A stretch of 64,000 nt of DNA from Nepenthes gracilis (GCA_033239525.1 BSYO01000014.1:3423351-3487350); one strand, 5' to 3'; numbered from the stretch's first letter, positions 46,945-59,014 are shown. The notes: generated by a model not told the origin, from the letters alone. Numbers and translations are program-made.

Positions 46945-49010
46945 TGATGAGAAGTTTTAGGTGATTATCGCACCGATATAATTATCAAAAATCAAAGGGT
47001 CCAACTATTTAATGAATACGACAGTTATATACACATGTAATACCTCTCACAACTAAAGAGGTATAACATCCATGTATTAATTTAGAGGTTAGCTAATCAT
47101 ATATTACCCCTTATTATAAGTGTAGCATCTCCCCCATAGCAGGGGGACGAAATTAGACAGACTGCAAAGTCAGACACTCCATTGACTATAACACCACTTT
47201 TGGCTCAAATTCACTACGTTTGGCTTGGTTCTAAATGAGAGGAGATCACCCATTTATAAAATATAAAAAATATCACATTATCAATCAAGAGTTAATATTT
47301 TTCATCCTCAGTTAATATTCTAGAATATTCTCTCAAATATCCCTCTCAAGTAATGCTCTAGAACAATATCATACTTGTCACATCAAAATGTTTTAGAATA
47401 AAAGTATAATTTACTTTTTTTCTTATTAAAATAATTATCTAAATTATCTCAAAACTTTTAAAATTGTATAAATAACCATTTTTTTCCTTTTCCTTTATAT
47501 ACTTCTTTGCAATACTAAATTATATATACAAATATTCTCTATCTGTGTGACATATAAGCTCTATACTCCTCAATAATTGTGACATGAGAAACAGAATTAT
47601 TGACATCTTTTTATATTTTTTACTGTAATAATTTTATTATAATTTAGATAATTAAAATTATAAAATATATTGAATATACTTTTAAGGTATTTTTAGGACA
47701 TCGGTTCTGAATAACGAGAAAAGAATAATAAAATGTATAGTGAAATGCACAATGATTGAGGGTTAAAAGTGAAGAGGGATTGTGGATTATAAAGTAATTG
47801 ATAATTCATTAAAAAAAATAAAAGTCGCTGTAATCATGGGTGAATAGGGATCCGGGGGCTGCAACGTGGGAAAGACGTCACAGCCCGTACGATGTGAATT
47901 TGGCCATCGGATGAGAAATTCAATAGCCAAATTATTTTTTATAAAAAAAGTAAGAAAAATTAAAAAAAATAAATTATTTTATTTTTAAAATCAAATACCA
48001 AAAAATATCAAAACAAAAAAATAATATTAAATTATTATTTTTTAATATATATATATATTGTCGGATGGATGTGTCGAAGTCGCATTTCATAGTTTGAAAC
48101 ATTTAGGACAAGAAGTTTAAATAAAAAGAATTAATAAATTATTTAAAAATTAAAAATATTGAATGAGAATATTAATTGACAATACAATGATCATAACCGA
48201 AAAGAGAGAGAGAGGGAGAGAAATAAGTCCTCAAAATTATTAGAAATTTAAAAGTTAAATTATTTATTTACCGTAAATAACCCGTTGGTTGGAGGAATAG
48301 AATAGTGATACCTAAGAATTTTAAAAATAGATTATTCAGCATAGTTTGAAATTCAATTTTATTAACCCAAATTTGTTTAATTATTATTAATTATTATTAT
48401 TATTATTATTACTTTTATTATTATTAACTTTTATTATTATTAAAATTATTATTTTTATTATTTTATTATTATTATTATTATTTATATTTATATTATTATT
48501 ATTATTTATATTTATATTATTATTATTATTATTCTTTTATTATTATTATAAGGGTAAAAGGTCGAGATTCTCACCTTATAAGTCCTCAAAATTATTAGAA
48601 ATTTAAAAGTTAAATTATTTATTTACCGCAAATAAAGAAAAAGAATTAAAAGGTATTGAAAATTAAAAACTTCGAAGTTAATAATAACCTATCAATACTG
48701 ATTAATAATATTAAAAATTAATGTATAAAATTTTGAAATTCTATAGCTAAGGAAAAAATTAATTATAAATTATGTTACTTGACCTAAAAATAAAAAGAAA
48801 TATATATATTTTTTGCCCTTCCTTAATTTTCAGCCTTTATCGGAACTTTATTTTTTAAAAAATAAATCTTTATTTTTTTATTTTATAAATTTAAAATAAT
48901 ATTTGTAAAAAAAAAAATCAAAAAATATATGCTAATTAATTTCAAAAGTCAAAATTATATGTAAATTTTAATTTTCAAAATTAAGATCTCAATTTATTTA
49001 TTTAATTCTT

Positions 49011-49044
<34 letters not shown>

Positions 49045-49134
49045 CCAAAATTTTATTATCCCGCACTACTGGGCTCTTGAAAATAAACTACTATAATATA
49101 AGAATGCCTTGTTATTTGGGTGGCTACAACTACT

Positions 49135-49145
49135 GTCCCACATCG
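49135..49145 (+). promoter_or_regulatory. Plant snRNA USE of U1 copy 2
   Basis: GTCCCACATCG, identical to that of copy 1, at the same spacing from the TATA box. Confidence 0.95.
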
Positions 49146-49177
49146 AATGCGAACAGGACCTGTGGGAGAGAAGAGAA

Positions 49178-49184
49178 TATAAAA
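49178..49184 (+). promoter_or_regulatory. TATA box of U1 copy 2
   Basis: TATAAAA lies 25-30 bases upstream of the U1 start. Confidence 0.85.
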
Positions 49185-49208
49185 GCTGACCAGAGGAAAC
49201 GGTACAAC

Positions 49209-49370
49209 ATACTTACCTGGACGGGGTTTTTGGGCGATCTTGAAGGCCCATAGCCTAAGTTGGTGGCCTCCATTGCACTTTGGAGGGGTGCTAGCTTAAC
49301 ATCTCCCCAAGTGGGAGAGTGTACGTCATAATTTGTTGCTATGGGGGCCAGCGTTCGCGCGGTCCCTGCC
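49209..49370 (+). ncRNA. U1: U1 small nuclear RNA, copy 2
   Basis: The same 162-nt length as copy 1, starting ATACTTACCTG. Stem I closes TGGGC/GCCCA around the loop GATCTTGAAG, one base from the usual GATCATGAAG. The stem II loop ATTGCACTTT, stem III and Sm site AATTTGTTG are intact, and stem IV pairs through G-U wobbles (GGGGGCC with GGTCCCT). Promoter elements match the plant polymerase II snRNA pattern. The 3' end ends CTGCC. Copy 2 is closer to consensus than copy 1 in the U1-70K loop. Confidence 0.93.
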
Positions 49371-49384
49371 AAATGTAGTTCAAA
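49370..49384 (+). terminator. snRNA 3' box of U1 copy 2
   Basis: CAAATGTAGTTCAAA fits the plant snRNA 3'-end consensus CA(N)3-10AGTNNAA exactly. Confidence 0.75.
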
Positions 49385-49646
49385 AAATTCCTGCAATGTC
49401 CAAGTGATGGAGGCGCGGCTGTGTCTTAGCGACCCGGCTGCGTCTTCGAAATCTCTTGCTGTAACTAATACTTTCTTTCTCTCTCTGGGTAAATTCATGC
49501 AATGCTCAAGTTGACGGTTGTATTTGCTGAATTTTGACCACTCTGGGTAGAATGTAGAATGGGCTTTGAAATTGCTAAATCAACATTTTAAAAATATTTA
49601 TTTACTTTTAAAAATTTAGCTATATAAATAATATAGTGTTAATTAA

Positions 49647-50582
49647 TGATAATAGAGCAGATGGCGCGCATTTCTTTCTATCTCTCACACCTAAAGGTCA
49701 CGGTCCCCAGCCTTCACCCGAACGTCCACAGTCCCTAAATCAGGCCTATCGCCTTAAATTTTGACTAAGGCCTAAGGTTCTACCATCTCGCCCAAGGTCC
49801 TATCATCTCAACCAAAGTCTTCGGCGTGGTTACCTGAGGTCCTTTCCCTCAGTGGGAAATGTCCAACATCCAGCTTCTCATCCCGAATCTTGGGCATATC
49901 AAGTCGCCCCTCAGCTGAGCTTAGGTTTTCGCATAGTGAGCCGCTTTTCAGTCAGACGCATTACGGAGCTCAATCTTTTGCATAGTGAATCGTCCCATAG
50001 TTGAGTGCACCTTGGAAGTCAGTCTTCCGCCTAGTGAGTTGCCCCTCAGCCAGGCGCTCCTTCGGAATGCAATCCTCCGACTAGTGAGCTCCCCTCAGTC
50101 AAACGCACCATTGGAGCTCAATCCTCTAAATACATCCGACCACACTCCTCTCATAGTGAATCGTCCCATAGTTGAGTGCACCTTGGAAGTCAGTCTTCCG
50201 CCTAGTGAGTTGCCCCTCAGCCAGGCGCTCCTTCGGAATGCAATCCTCCGACTAGTGAGCTCCCCTCAGTCAAACGCACCATTGGAGCTCAATCCTCTAA
50301 ATACATCCGACCACACTCCTCTCATTACTGTATCTTTACACTCCTGCCACGTCTACCTTTAAACTTGCTTTCCTTCGTTTATTGCGGAAGACATCTGACT
50401 TAAGTATCGAAATGGCGACGGTGGGATAACCTCCCGCCGTCCTCTGACCTCTTATTTGTAGTCCATGTTGTGCAGGTTTCAAATTATCAGCGACGGAGAT
50501 CGGACCCGATTTAGATCGACCCGCAACAGAAGATTGAAAGGTTCCTTAATCCGTACAACAACCGAAAATCCAGAACACAACA
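49647..50582 (+). mobile_element. Solo LTR (~936 bp) in U1 block copy 2
   Basis: It starts TGATAATAGAGC and ends CAGAACACAACA. The flanks ATTAA / AATAA differ by one base. The empty site is visible in copy 1 near 29455-29470. The 3' end has 'cttaagtatcgaaatggcg', 'ctcttatttgtag' and 'ttgtgcaggtttc', placing it with the other LTRs of the window. Confidence 0.7.
49981..50322. repeat. Perfect 171-bp tandem duplication inside the LTR
   Basis: Bases 49981-50151 and 50152-50322 are identical. Because 171 is a multiple of three and the unit has one open frame, a 125-codon open frame appears, but it lies wholly in an LTR and is not a gene. Confidence 0.92.
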
Positions 50583-51369
50583 AATAATAAAGATATCACC
50601 ATTATCTTAAATCTTTTGCCCATTACAATGAGGGGTCTACATAAGAAATATGAATCAATCAAGTTATTAAATGCAAAACAAAAATCTAATTGAACGAAAA
50701 TCTAGTTGAATTATTAGACATTTGAATGGTTGAATTGTTGGTAATTTAAAAATTGAGATACCAAATGATCACTTGATTAATAAATTAGAACGGTTAATTT
50801 TAACGAATTGTTAAATAAATCAAGAAACAAATAGTCGAAGTGAACAATTGGATTTAGATTTAGAGTTCGTGTAATAGTTAAACCATTTAATTTCCCACCA
50901 ACATAACTCTTTAATTAATAAGTAATCATATCTCTTGAGAAAGGATATGTTAATTGCCAGTAAAAATATAAAAATACATATTTTTCTTAAACTTGATGAT
51001 GGAATTCAAATTATTCACAAAAATAGTAAGTATAAAGTTCTAATATTCTATACACTTTCAAATTCTAAAAATTATGGAGTTAAATCATTCATTTCTCACT
51101 ATCTCTAATCTTCAGTCTCTTATCATTTTTTATTTTTTTATAGAGATTTTTAATTTAAATATTAGGAGATATTTTAAAAAATAAATTTCATAAATTTCAA
51201 TCTCTTGTTAATTATTATAATATATATACTTAAAAATAACATATTCAAAGGTCTAATCCAATTATATTTGAATGACTATTTAAATGCAATATATACATCA
51301 AAATTAAAATTAGTAGGTTAAAATTAAAATAAGTGGATCGAAATATTACCATCATTAATCTATAGCCAA

Positions 51370-52187
51370 TGTAATATCCCAATTAGATATTATAATATAT
51401 ATATGAATAAAATAAAAAAGAAATATTATTATTAAAAAAAGTAATAAAAAAGTTCGAGACCCGGTAGGTCGGTATGCGTGTAGGACCACAGTGGTCTTAG
51501 ACTCTGGTGGGTCGTTATATGTTTAGGGACACGGGAGTCCACGGCCCTAGTAACCGACATTGGGAATTAGATGTCTAAATAGTTATAGGTCTAAAATATA
51601 GCCGATATAATAAATGATGATCGAGTTATTGTAAATCTAAAATATAGTTGATATGATACATGATAACCGAGTAACTACAGGCCTCAAATATAGCAGATAT
51701 TAAAAATTTGGATTTAGACTTAGTTTTGAATTTGGATTAGCATATTCTATGGGTGTCCGGTAATTTCAATATATGTGGCAGAGTTCAGAGGAGAATTAGT
51801 TTTCAGCCTCAATATTTGATTTTATGTGCTCTCTCTTTGATCTGTATACATAATTTTATTCTTGATGATACTTATTGAGTTTTTTGCTCATATTTTCTGT
51901 TTTTCTTCCCATCATAGTAGGATTTGCATACGAGTTGGGTAAAATTCGACACAGTATCACATTTTATTGGTAAGTATTTTATCCTTACGACTATTTGGGA
52001 GTATGTCATAGTTATTTTGTTCGGACGGTGATTCGATGAGATTCTGTGCGAATTTGATTTATTGGATTCTATATACTTGATTTGTTATGCCCGAATTTTT
52101 AGATTTTAATATTATTTATTAAAATTATTTAAAATTTTAAATATATAAAATAATCAATTAGATCTATGTAATTTTAGGTTCGTGACA
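51370..52187 (+). mobile_element. 818-bp solo LTR, TGTAATATCCC...CGTGACA
   Basis: The termini match the LTR at 44759-46944. Copy 1 of the U1 block shows the uninterrupted sequence ('ctatagccatagaag' near 30170), while copy 2 has 'ctatagccaa' before and 'agctagagag' after, so the insertion is proven by comparison even though the flanking 5-mers are imperfect. Confidence 0.8.
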
Positions 52188-52431
52188 AGCTAGAGAGGGA
52201 GGGGCGGGGGAAGAGAGAGATCGCCAATCCAAAAGAACAAAGTTTCAATAGATACACTTACGCTCAAGTACATGCTTACCTCGCCCAACAATCACAAAAT
52301 AAAATATACACTATAATTACCTGAAATAAAAAGAAGAAATACAAACTATTATGGGACACTCACTCCAACCTGCCTTGCGTGCTTTCCACGCTATTGTTAA
52401 TAAATATTATAAAGATACAATAATTCAAAGA

Positions 52432-52965
52432 GTGTTCGTATACGCTATTGTAAATTGAGACTTGAATTCAAAGAGTGTTCGTATACGCTATTGTTAATAT
52501 ATATATATATATATTGATAGCATATTTAAGAGGCTTAAAGAGCGTTGGTCGCATCAGCCTTTACTTGAATTGAAAGACAAACGCCAGCGGTTGGTCAACT
52601 CTCTAGCTATACATTTTATGGATGAAATTGAATAGGGCCACAATAGATAGAAATAAAATAATACAAAAATAAGTATTTGATTGTTTAGTTTATTCGAAGA
52701 ATGCGAATTGATAAGGTATAAATCATGGAGGTGGCTGACGGGTGGGCTGGTGCCTGGGACTTTAGCCTGCCAAGTGACGGCGGCTTATGCGGTGGCTGTC
52801 TAACCCCGGAGGTGGGAATGCTTAATTTTTTAAAATACCTGGGTCATCTACTCTCATCTAATCGTTGGTACCGGAGACAAGGTTGCGGTCAAACTCTTTT
52901 CTGATACCAATAAGTGGTATTAGAGATAAGGTTGCGGTTAAACTCTCTTCTAATATCAATAAGTT
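52432..52965. other. Unassigned DNA with a short tandem duplication and truncated LTR-element sequence
   Basis: A ~43-bp unit ('aattcaaagagtgttcgtatacgctattgt') is repeated at 52432 and 52475, followed by an AT run. Bases 52865-52965 repeat the primer-site-adjacent words 'agataaggttgcggt..aaactct', so they are left-over internal sequence of the element to the right. Confidence 0.5.
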
Positions 52966-55675
52966 TATTGGGTTTGGTCACTTTCTTGTGGATGATTCAA
53001 CAAATGGGTACGTCATCGGATTACACGAGTTTTGTGTGATATTCGAGGTGCTGTAAAGTAATTATGATAAAGACCAGGAGACCGTTTGCCGAAATAGGCA
53101 AATATTGGAGGAGTCTGTTTACTGAAGCAGGCAAATGTCAAAGTGCCAATTGCCAGATGGGTAGTTGTCCGAGTACGGCAAGTGGGCGGCCAAGTAGCAA
53201 AAGTCGGTCAACGGGATGTTGATCACCTGGGAACGAAATCCAATCAACGGGATGTTGACCGGTTGAGAAAGGAAGACGAAAAGTTTGGAATGCTAGCAAC
53301 TATCTGTACAGAGTATTAACTTTTCAGAGTTGGTAAGTTTTATAGAGCAGGTAACTGTCATGCAAAGCATACGCCGTCTGTGCAGAGCATGCGTGTTTGA
53401 AAAAGTGCAGGAACTGGTGAGGATGCAGGAAAAAACAGGGTTGTCGTGACAAATCATCTGTAAGAATCATGTCAGGTGAGCAAATGAGATTTGGAACCAA
53501 AGACTTTATAAGGAGCACACCAGGCGCTTCAGGTATGTGACAGACACCGACTCGAAGAGAAAGGCAAGCAGCAAAGTGAGAGCTGCAAGTCTAGAGGCAA
53601 GTGACCGCGGGTGCGATAGATGGAAGCAACAACGACAATAGTTGTTGCGATAGAATGCGGAAAGAGAGCGGAACAGAGTTCTCGTCGTTCACCGTCTACC
53701 GTCACACTTGTAAAATCAAAGTGAGTTGAGTGTATCATTGGTGAGAAGAAGGAGAGAAGAAAAACTGAAAGTCAAGACTGAATGAGAGTTTCCTTATTTA
53801 CTCTTGAGCGGTTTTTCTTATTAGATCTCGGGTGTATAGCTGATACTCTGTCTCGAAATTTTTGTAACCATTTTATATAGTGGAATCCTTTTTCAAAGTT
53901 TGTCCCGTAGGTTTTTCCTTCGATTTGTGAAAGATTTTTACGTTAAAAATATTGTGCATATCTTTTATTCCTTATACCCACTAAATTTGTAATTGTCAAC
54001 TGATGGGGGGTTCGAGTTTCCGCTGCATCGGATCGGGTGATTTCGAGTTGTTCGAATCCCAACAAGTAGTATCAGAGATAAGGTTGCGGTCAAGCCCTCT
54101 TCTGATACCAACAAGTGGTATCAGAGACAATGTTACAGTCAAACCCTTTTCTAATACCAACAAGTGATATCAGAGTGTCAAGTTGATGGTGTCTCAGGGT
54201 TTGGTGGTATCGTCGTTGAGGAGCTTGCCATTTGGTGTGGTAAGGGAAAGAACGGTAAAAGTACAACAGAGCGAACAGGGCCAATGGCGGAGCCAACAGG
54301 GTCAAGGGCAAAGCTGAATAGAGCTAAGGGTGGAGTTGAGGTGGCCAAGGCGGAATGCAATGGAGAATGATTCGACTGTGGGGAAGAAGTTGAAGGGTAG
54401 TTGGATTACTCTAGTTTTAGTGGAGTGGAAGACGGTATCATTTAGACTTGTGGAGGCCAACGTCGGGATTCCAGTTGAGGGAAAACTGCGGGAAGGCAGG
54501 CGATGACTATCGTCGGAAAAAGGTGAGGTTTTTCCCTTAAGGTCGTGAGGAGAAGTTTGTTCGGTTTGGTTACTTCTTTGTGGATGACTCAACAAACGAA
54601 TACGTCATCGAATCAAACAAGTTTTGTGTGATATTTGAAGTGCTGTAAATTGACTACTGCAAAGACCAAGAGACCGTTTGCCGGAGTAAGCAAATATCGG
54701 AGGAGTCCGTTTGCCAGAGTGAGCAAATGTCGGAGTGCCAATTGCCGGATGAGCAGTTGCCGGAGTACGGCCAGCAGGCGGCTGGGCAATAAAAGTCGGT
54801 CAATGGGAGGTTGACCAACTAGGAGCAGAATCCGGTCAACGGGAGGTTGATCAACTGGGAGTAGAATCCGGTCAATAGGATGTTAACCGTTGAGAAAGGA
54901 AGACAGAATGTCTAAAATGCTGGCAGCTATTTGCACAAAGCATTGACTTTCCAGAATTGATAAATTTTGCAAAGTAGGTCACTGTCATGCAGAGTATGCG
55001 TGTTTGGGAAAGTGCGGGAACTAGTGAGGATGCAGAATAAGACATGGTTGGCGTGACAAATCATCTGTAAGAATCAGACCAGGTGAGTAGATGTGATTTG
55101 TAACCAAAGTCTTTATAAGAAACACAACAGGCACTTCAGGTATGTGACAAACACATATTCGAAGAGAAGGGCAATCAGCAAAGTGAGAGCTGCAAATTCA
55201 AAGGCAAGCGGCCATGGCAACGTCCGCGGGTGGGTAGACAGATGTAGCAACGGCAATAACTGCTGTGGTGAAATGCGGAAGGAGAGCGGAACAGAGTTCT
55301 CGTCGTTCAGCATTAACCGCCACACTGGTAAAATCAAAGTGAGCGAAGTGTATTGCCGGTGAGGAGAGAAGAAAAATAGAGGGTCAATACTGAAGGAGAG
55401 TTTCTTTATTTACTTTGGAGTGGTTTTTTTTATTCTGTCTTGGGTGTATAACAGATACTCTGTCTCGGGGTTTTTATAACCATTTTACATGGTGAAAATT
55501 TTTTTCAAAATTTGTCTAGTGATTTTTTCTTTCAGTTTATAAAGGATTTCCACGTTTAAAATGTTGTGCACCTCTTTTATTCTTTATACCCACTAAATTG
55601 ATAATTGTCAACTGATAAGGGTTCGGATTTTCGCTGCGCCGGATCGAGTGAATCTGAGTAGTTTGAACCCCAACA
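52966..55675 (+). mobile_element. Non-autonomous Copia-like LTR element with two LTRs
   Basis: Two LTRs of about 1.1 kb (52966-54064 and 54558-55675) align throughout; they start (T/TG)TTGGGTTTGG / TGTTCGGTTTGG and end AATCCCAACA / AACCCCAACA. Between them lie only ~490 bp. A tRNA-Met-type primer site (AGTAGTATCAGAG) begins two bases after the left LTR, followed by two to three ~49-bp repeats of it. No gag or pol sequence is present. A purine stretch GTGAGGAGAAG precedes the right LTR. The short open frames in it are not genes. Flanking bases do not match, and the internal sequence at 52865-52965 suggests that a third LTR was lost on the left. Confidence 0.75.
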
Positions 55676-55988
55676 CTAACAACAATCTACCATAAAAAAA
55701 AAAAAACTCCCTTTTTTAAACAGTTCTTCCGATTTCACTTGCCTCTACGCCGATTTCAGTTTCAAAAACCAACGCCCGGCAGTCTGAAAACAAACTTTCA
55801 GTCAGGCGTTCGGCAATACAGAAGCTAACAGAATCACGCGAAAAAAAAACATAGCCTTTTTAATACAGAAGGATCAGCTTCCCTCAATATTAACTACTCC
55901 TGCTTTGTATAGGAGAACTTCGGTTCTCACTTGACATACATTCCACGACTATTAGAAGAAAATGGCAGAGGCAACTTTAGAATTACCT
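55676..55988 (-). other. 3' flank of the serine acetyltransferase gene
   Basis: Presumed 3' UTR and downstream flank of the minus-strand gene. No AATAAA was noticed on the minus strand. No other feature is seen. Confidence 0.5.
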
Positions 55989-56987
55989 CTATATTACATA
56001 ATCAGACCATTCATGGATATGTGAAGTATGATCCATGGTAAAACCTGGGAGCTTGTCGAGTTTAATTGGATTCCCTTTACCTCCGATCAACCTAGCCGGA
56101 TTCCCAACTGCAGTTGCTCTTGGCGGAACGGCCTTCAAAACCACCGATCCAGCTCCGATTCTAGCTCCATCGCCGATCTTAAGGTTGCCCAGAACGCAAG
56201 CCCCTGCCCCGATCAAAACCCCATCTCCAATTTTTGGGTGCCTGTCTCCTGACTCTTTCCCCGTCCCACCCAGAGTCACGTTATGCAGAATTGAGACATC
56301 GTCTCCGATCACAGCCGTCTCTCCGATCACGACTCCGGTGGCGTGATCGAACAGTATTCCCCGTCCGATCTTAGCTCCCGGGTGGATGTCCACAGCGAAC
56401 ACTTTTGATACTCTGTTTTGAATCAGTAAGGCCAAGCTTTTCCTCCCTTGTGACCATAGCTTGTGCGCTATTCTATGAGCTTGGCAGGCTAAAAACCCTT
56501 TGAAATTCAAGAAACAATGGACATAGCTCACGCAAGCTGGGTCTCTCTCTCTCGCTGCCTCCAGATCTTTTTTGACTGCTTCGATGATTTCTCCGTCTTC
56601 TGCGAGGACGCTGGCGAATAGATCAACAAGGGTAGTACTGGGAAGAATTGAGCTGCTTAATTTGGAAGACAGGTGACTTGCTAAAGCAGATTCCAGGGAT
56701 TTATGAGACAAGATGGAATTGTAATAGTAATTTGACAAAATTGGCTCTTGCTTAACATCGATTTTGGCCTCTTCTACCATAGCCAACCATATATCTCCTC
56801 CTCCCTCGCCCTCGTCTACCAATTTTGGCTTCTGATGATTTTGGCAAAGGGGCACGCGGGAAACGAGATCACAAAAACTAGGTCGGCAGTACTCGACGTA
56901 CTTGCAGCCATGGTGGTCGGGATTTGATCGATCAGGCTCGTGGGTTTGTTTGGGTTCGACTCTTGAAGTATCGATGCAAGTTGCCAT
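55989..56987 (-). CDS. SERAT: Serine O-acetyltransferase (complete, intronless, cytosolic type)
   Basis: One open frame of 332 codons. It transfers acetyl from acetyl-CoA to serine, giving O-acetylserine for cysteine synthesis. An N-terminal extension of ~63 residues starts MATCIDTSR and lacks a transit-peptide look. The SATase N-terminal helical domain spans about 65-175 (ARERDPACVSYVHCFLNFKG). The left-handed beta-helix of hexapeptide repeats covers about 195-300 with the catalytic pair Asp200 (VDIHPGAKIG) and His215 (FDHATG), then IGETAVIG, the GGTGKESGDRHPKIGDG loop and GAGSVVL. The C-terminus ends EWSDYVI; the terminal Ile inserts into O-acetylserine(thiol)lyase to form the cysteine synthase complex. 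All key residues are intact. The intronless form and N-terminus fit SERAT1;1-type enzymes. A paralogue lies at 1-375. Confidence 0.97.
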   Translation of the reverse strand: MATCIDTSRVEPKQTHEPDRSNPDHHGCKYVEYCRPSFCDLVSRVPLCQNHQKPKLVDEGEGGGDIWLAMVEEAKIDVKQEPILSNYYYNSILSHKSLESALASHLSSKLSSSILPSTTLVDLFASVLAEDGEIIEAVKKDLEAARERDPACVSYVHCFLNFKGFLACQAHRIAHKLWSQGRKSLALLIQNRVSKVFAVDIHPGAKIGRGILFDHATGVVIGETAVIGDDVSILHNVTLGGTGKESGDRHPKIGDGVLIGAGACVLGNLKIGDGARIGAGSVVLKAVPPRATAVGNPARLIGGKGNPIKLDKLPGFTMDHTSHIHEWSDYVI

Positions 56988-57150
56988 TGTTTTCTTGAAG
57001 GGCTTCGTTGGCTAGGGTCAGCGAAGATTCTCGATTGAAGATCTGTGAGATGGCTCGATTGCAGAAAAGAGGGAAAGAACACCAGAAGTGGCGGTGTGGG
57101 AACGAAAGAGGGAAAGTGATATATATATAGATTTTTGGGGAGGGAAGGGC
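56988..57150 (-). promoter_or_regulatory. Leader and core promoter of the complete serine acetyltransferase
   Basis: A TATA box (minus-strand CTATATATATATC) lies at about 57118-57130, 131-143 bases from the ATG. The leader is conserved with 376-540. Confidence 0.7.
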
Positions 57151-57652
57151 GGCTCGAGATTTTTTAAATTAATAATGATCTCTATTTTTTTTTTTTAAAA
57201 AATTGAGTTAGCTCCTCTTTTTTTTTTTTAATAAATATTTTCAATATATATATATTTTAAATTATTTTTATAAAATACTAACTCATAAAAACTAAAAATA
57301 TAAATAAATTTAATTATAAATTAAATTAAATTTTTATTATTTATTAAATATTTATATTTATATTTTATTAACATAAAAAATAATAATTTATAATTACATA
57401 TCTATAAATATCATTATATTAGTAGGATCTAAAAAACTAACTAAAAATTTTTATAATTTTTTATTTTAGAAAAAGTTTCAAAAATAAAAAAATACAATAA
57501 AAATAGATTTTCCAAAGAAGAAACAAAATTAGAAAAACAGTAAGAAGGGGGGGGGGGGTTAACCCCTTACCCGTTGGATATTATCCCTAACACCCAATGG
57601 GGTGATATCTGGATTTTTATTATTAAATAAAATTTTTAACAATTAATATATT
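57151..57652. repeat. Block C intergenic DNA upstream of the acetyltransferase
   Basis: AT-rich; bases 57265-57585 align with 2085-2400 in block A ('aaactaaaaatataaataaat', 'ttttattaac', 'cttacccgttgga'). A G10 run is at 57549. No gene is seen. Confidence 0.7.
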
Positions 57653-59014
57653 TGATTGGTCTAACAGCCATGAGCCTAAGGGGTTAGACTCCACAGTAGA
57701 CCCATTACTCAACTCTAACCCAACAAATTTTTTTCAAAGTGAAAGGTCCTAATTATTGAAATAGGAGAAGCGCATTTGTGAATTACACTGTAATGTCAGA
57801 CACTCTCAAACTTGGGACGACAAGCTCCAAATGGTTAGGTATTGCCAGGAAGGGGGCCTACCCTTCATCTAGGAGTGGCCCTCCTTCTAGGAGGTCTACC
57901 ATCCATTCAGGAGTCATCCTCTGTCCCGAACTAGGAGCCCTTCGTTTCGAAGCCAAGAGTTTCCATCCTTCCAGGAGGCCTCCTCTCCATCCGGGAGCAC
58001 TTTATCATGGAGTTATGAGTCCTCCATCCTGAAATTCGGAGTTGCCTTTCTTCCAAGAGGTCAATCCTCCATCTAGGAGCCCCCCGTCCAGGAGCCATGA
58101 ATTCTTCATCTCGGAGCCAAGACCACTCCATCCCGGAGCTAGAAGCCCTCCATCCAAGAGCTTACAGCCCTCTGTCTCGGAGCCAAAAGCACACCGTCTA
58201 AAAATCAACCCTCCGTCCCAGAGTTAGAACACACCGTCCAAGAGTTAGCCATTCGTCCTAGAATAAGGAGCACTTTGTCTAGCAGGAGTCCAACACTCCT
58301 TTCAAGGGCCCATCTAGGGGGTCCACCCCTGATCCAGGAGCTCAGCCTCACGTCTCCATGACACTTCTCAGTTGGGTGCACCTCCAAAACACTTCTCGAC
58401 CGAACTCACCTCTAGGTCGCCCTCTGCGGGTGCTCCTCTAAGTTGGCCCTCTGTAGGGTGTACCTTTTGCAAAAAAAAAATACGGCAAATTACCTCGAAA
58501 ATCAAGACATGCTGCGAGAGAATCAATATCAATAATGAAAAGAGGAGGATTTACTTGTAAAATAAATGAGTTTACTTGCCTGAAACTATAGCACGGCTAG
58601 AATTTAATGGTGACGACGATGGCAGCTTCGACAGAACTTACAACGGTGACTTTGATTACAGAGGCAGTGGCAACTTCGAACAGTCATGGCAATACTCCCT
58701 TCAGCACCAATCGACGACAACATTGGCAGCTTTGCTCTGCGTCGGATCGTATGCGGCTTCCTTCTTTGGCTCACGTTCTCCCCTCCTCAGTTCACCCATT
58801 GTACCACTTAAATAATGGAGAGCAAATTGTGCTGAGGTTACTGATCTTCATTTTTGGCACCGATTTCTTCCTTCTACGCTGCAGAATTGCGCCCCCTCAC
58901 CCTCTCTCTTCTCTTTTCTTTCTTCTTCCTCCTTTCTTATTTCTTCTCCTATCTTTCTTTTTCTCCTTCCCTCCTTTCTCGTTCTTTCTTTACCGTGTTT
59001 ATTATTATTATTAT

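Larger units (their letters stand above)
46945..52430. repeat. U1-bearing duplicated block, copy 2
   Basis: From about 47185 to 52430 it aligns in order with 27075-30394. It carries two LTRs (49647-50582, 51370-52187) that copy 1 lacks. A ~60-bp segment ('agtcctcaaaattattagaaattt...') occurs twice at 48226 and 48571, enclosing an ATT-rich microsatellite tract (48376-48555). Bases 47820-47930 are G+C-richer and unmatched. Apart from U1 no gene is seen. Confidence 0.8.

Noticed and set aside
49985..50362. 125-codon frame with two identical halves
   Set aside because: Produced by a 171-bp exact duplication inside an LTR.
54065..54200. Possible tRNA gene suggested by GTATCAGAG words
   Set aside because: These are complements of the tRNA-Met 3' end used as a retroelement primer site; no cloverleaf is present.
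56035..56346. Plus-strand frame across the serine acetyltransferase
   Set aside because: Shadow of the real minus-strand gene.
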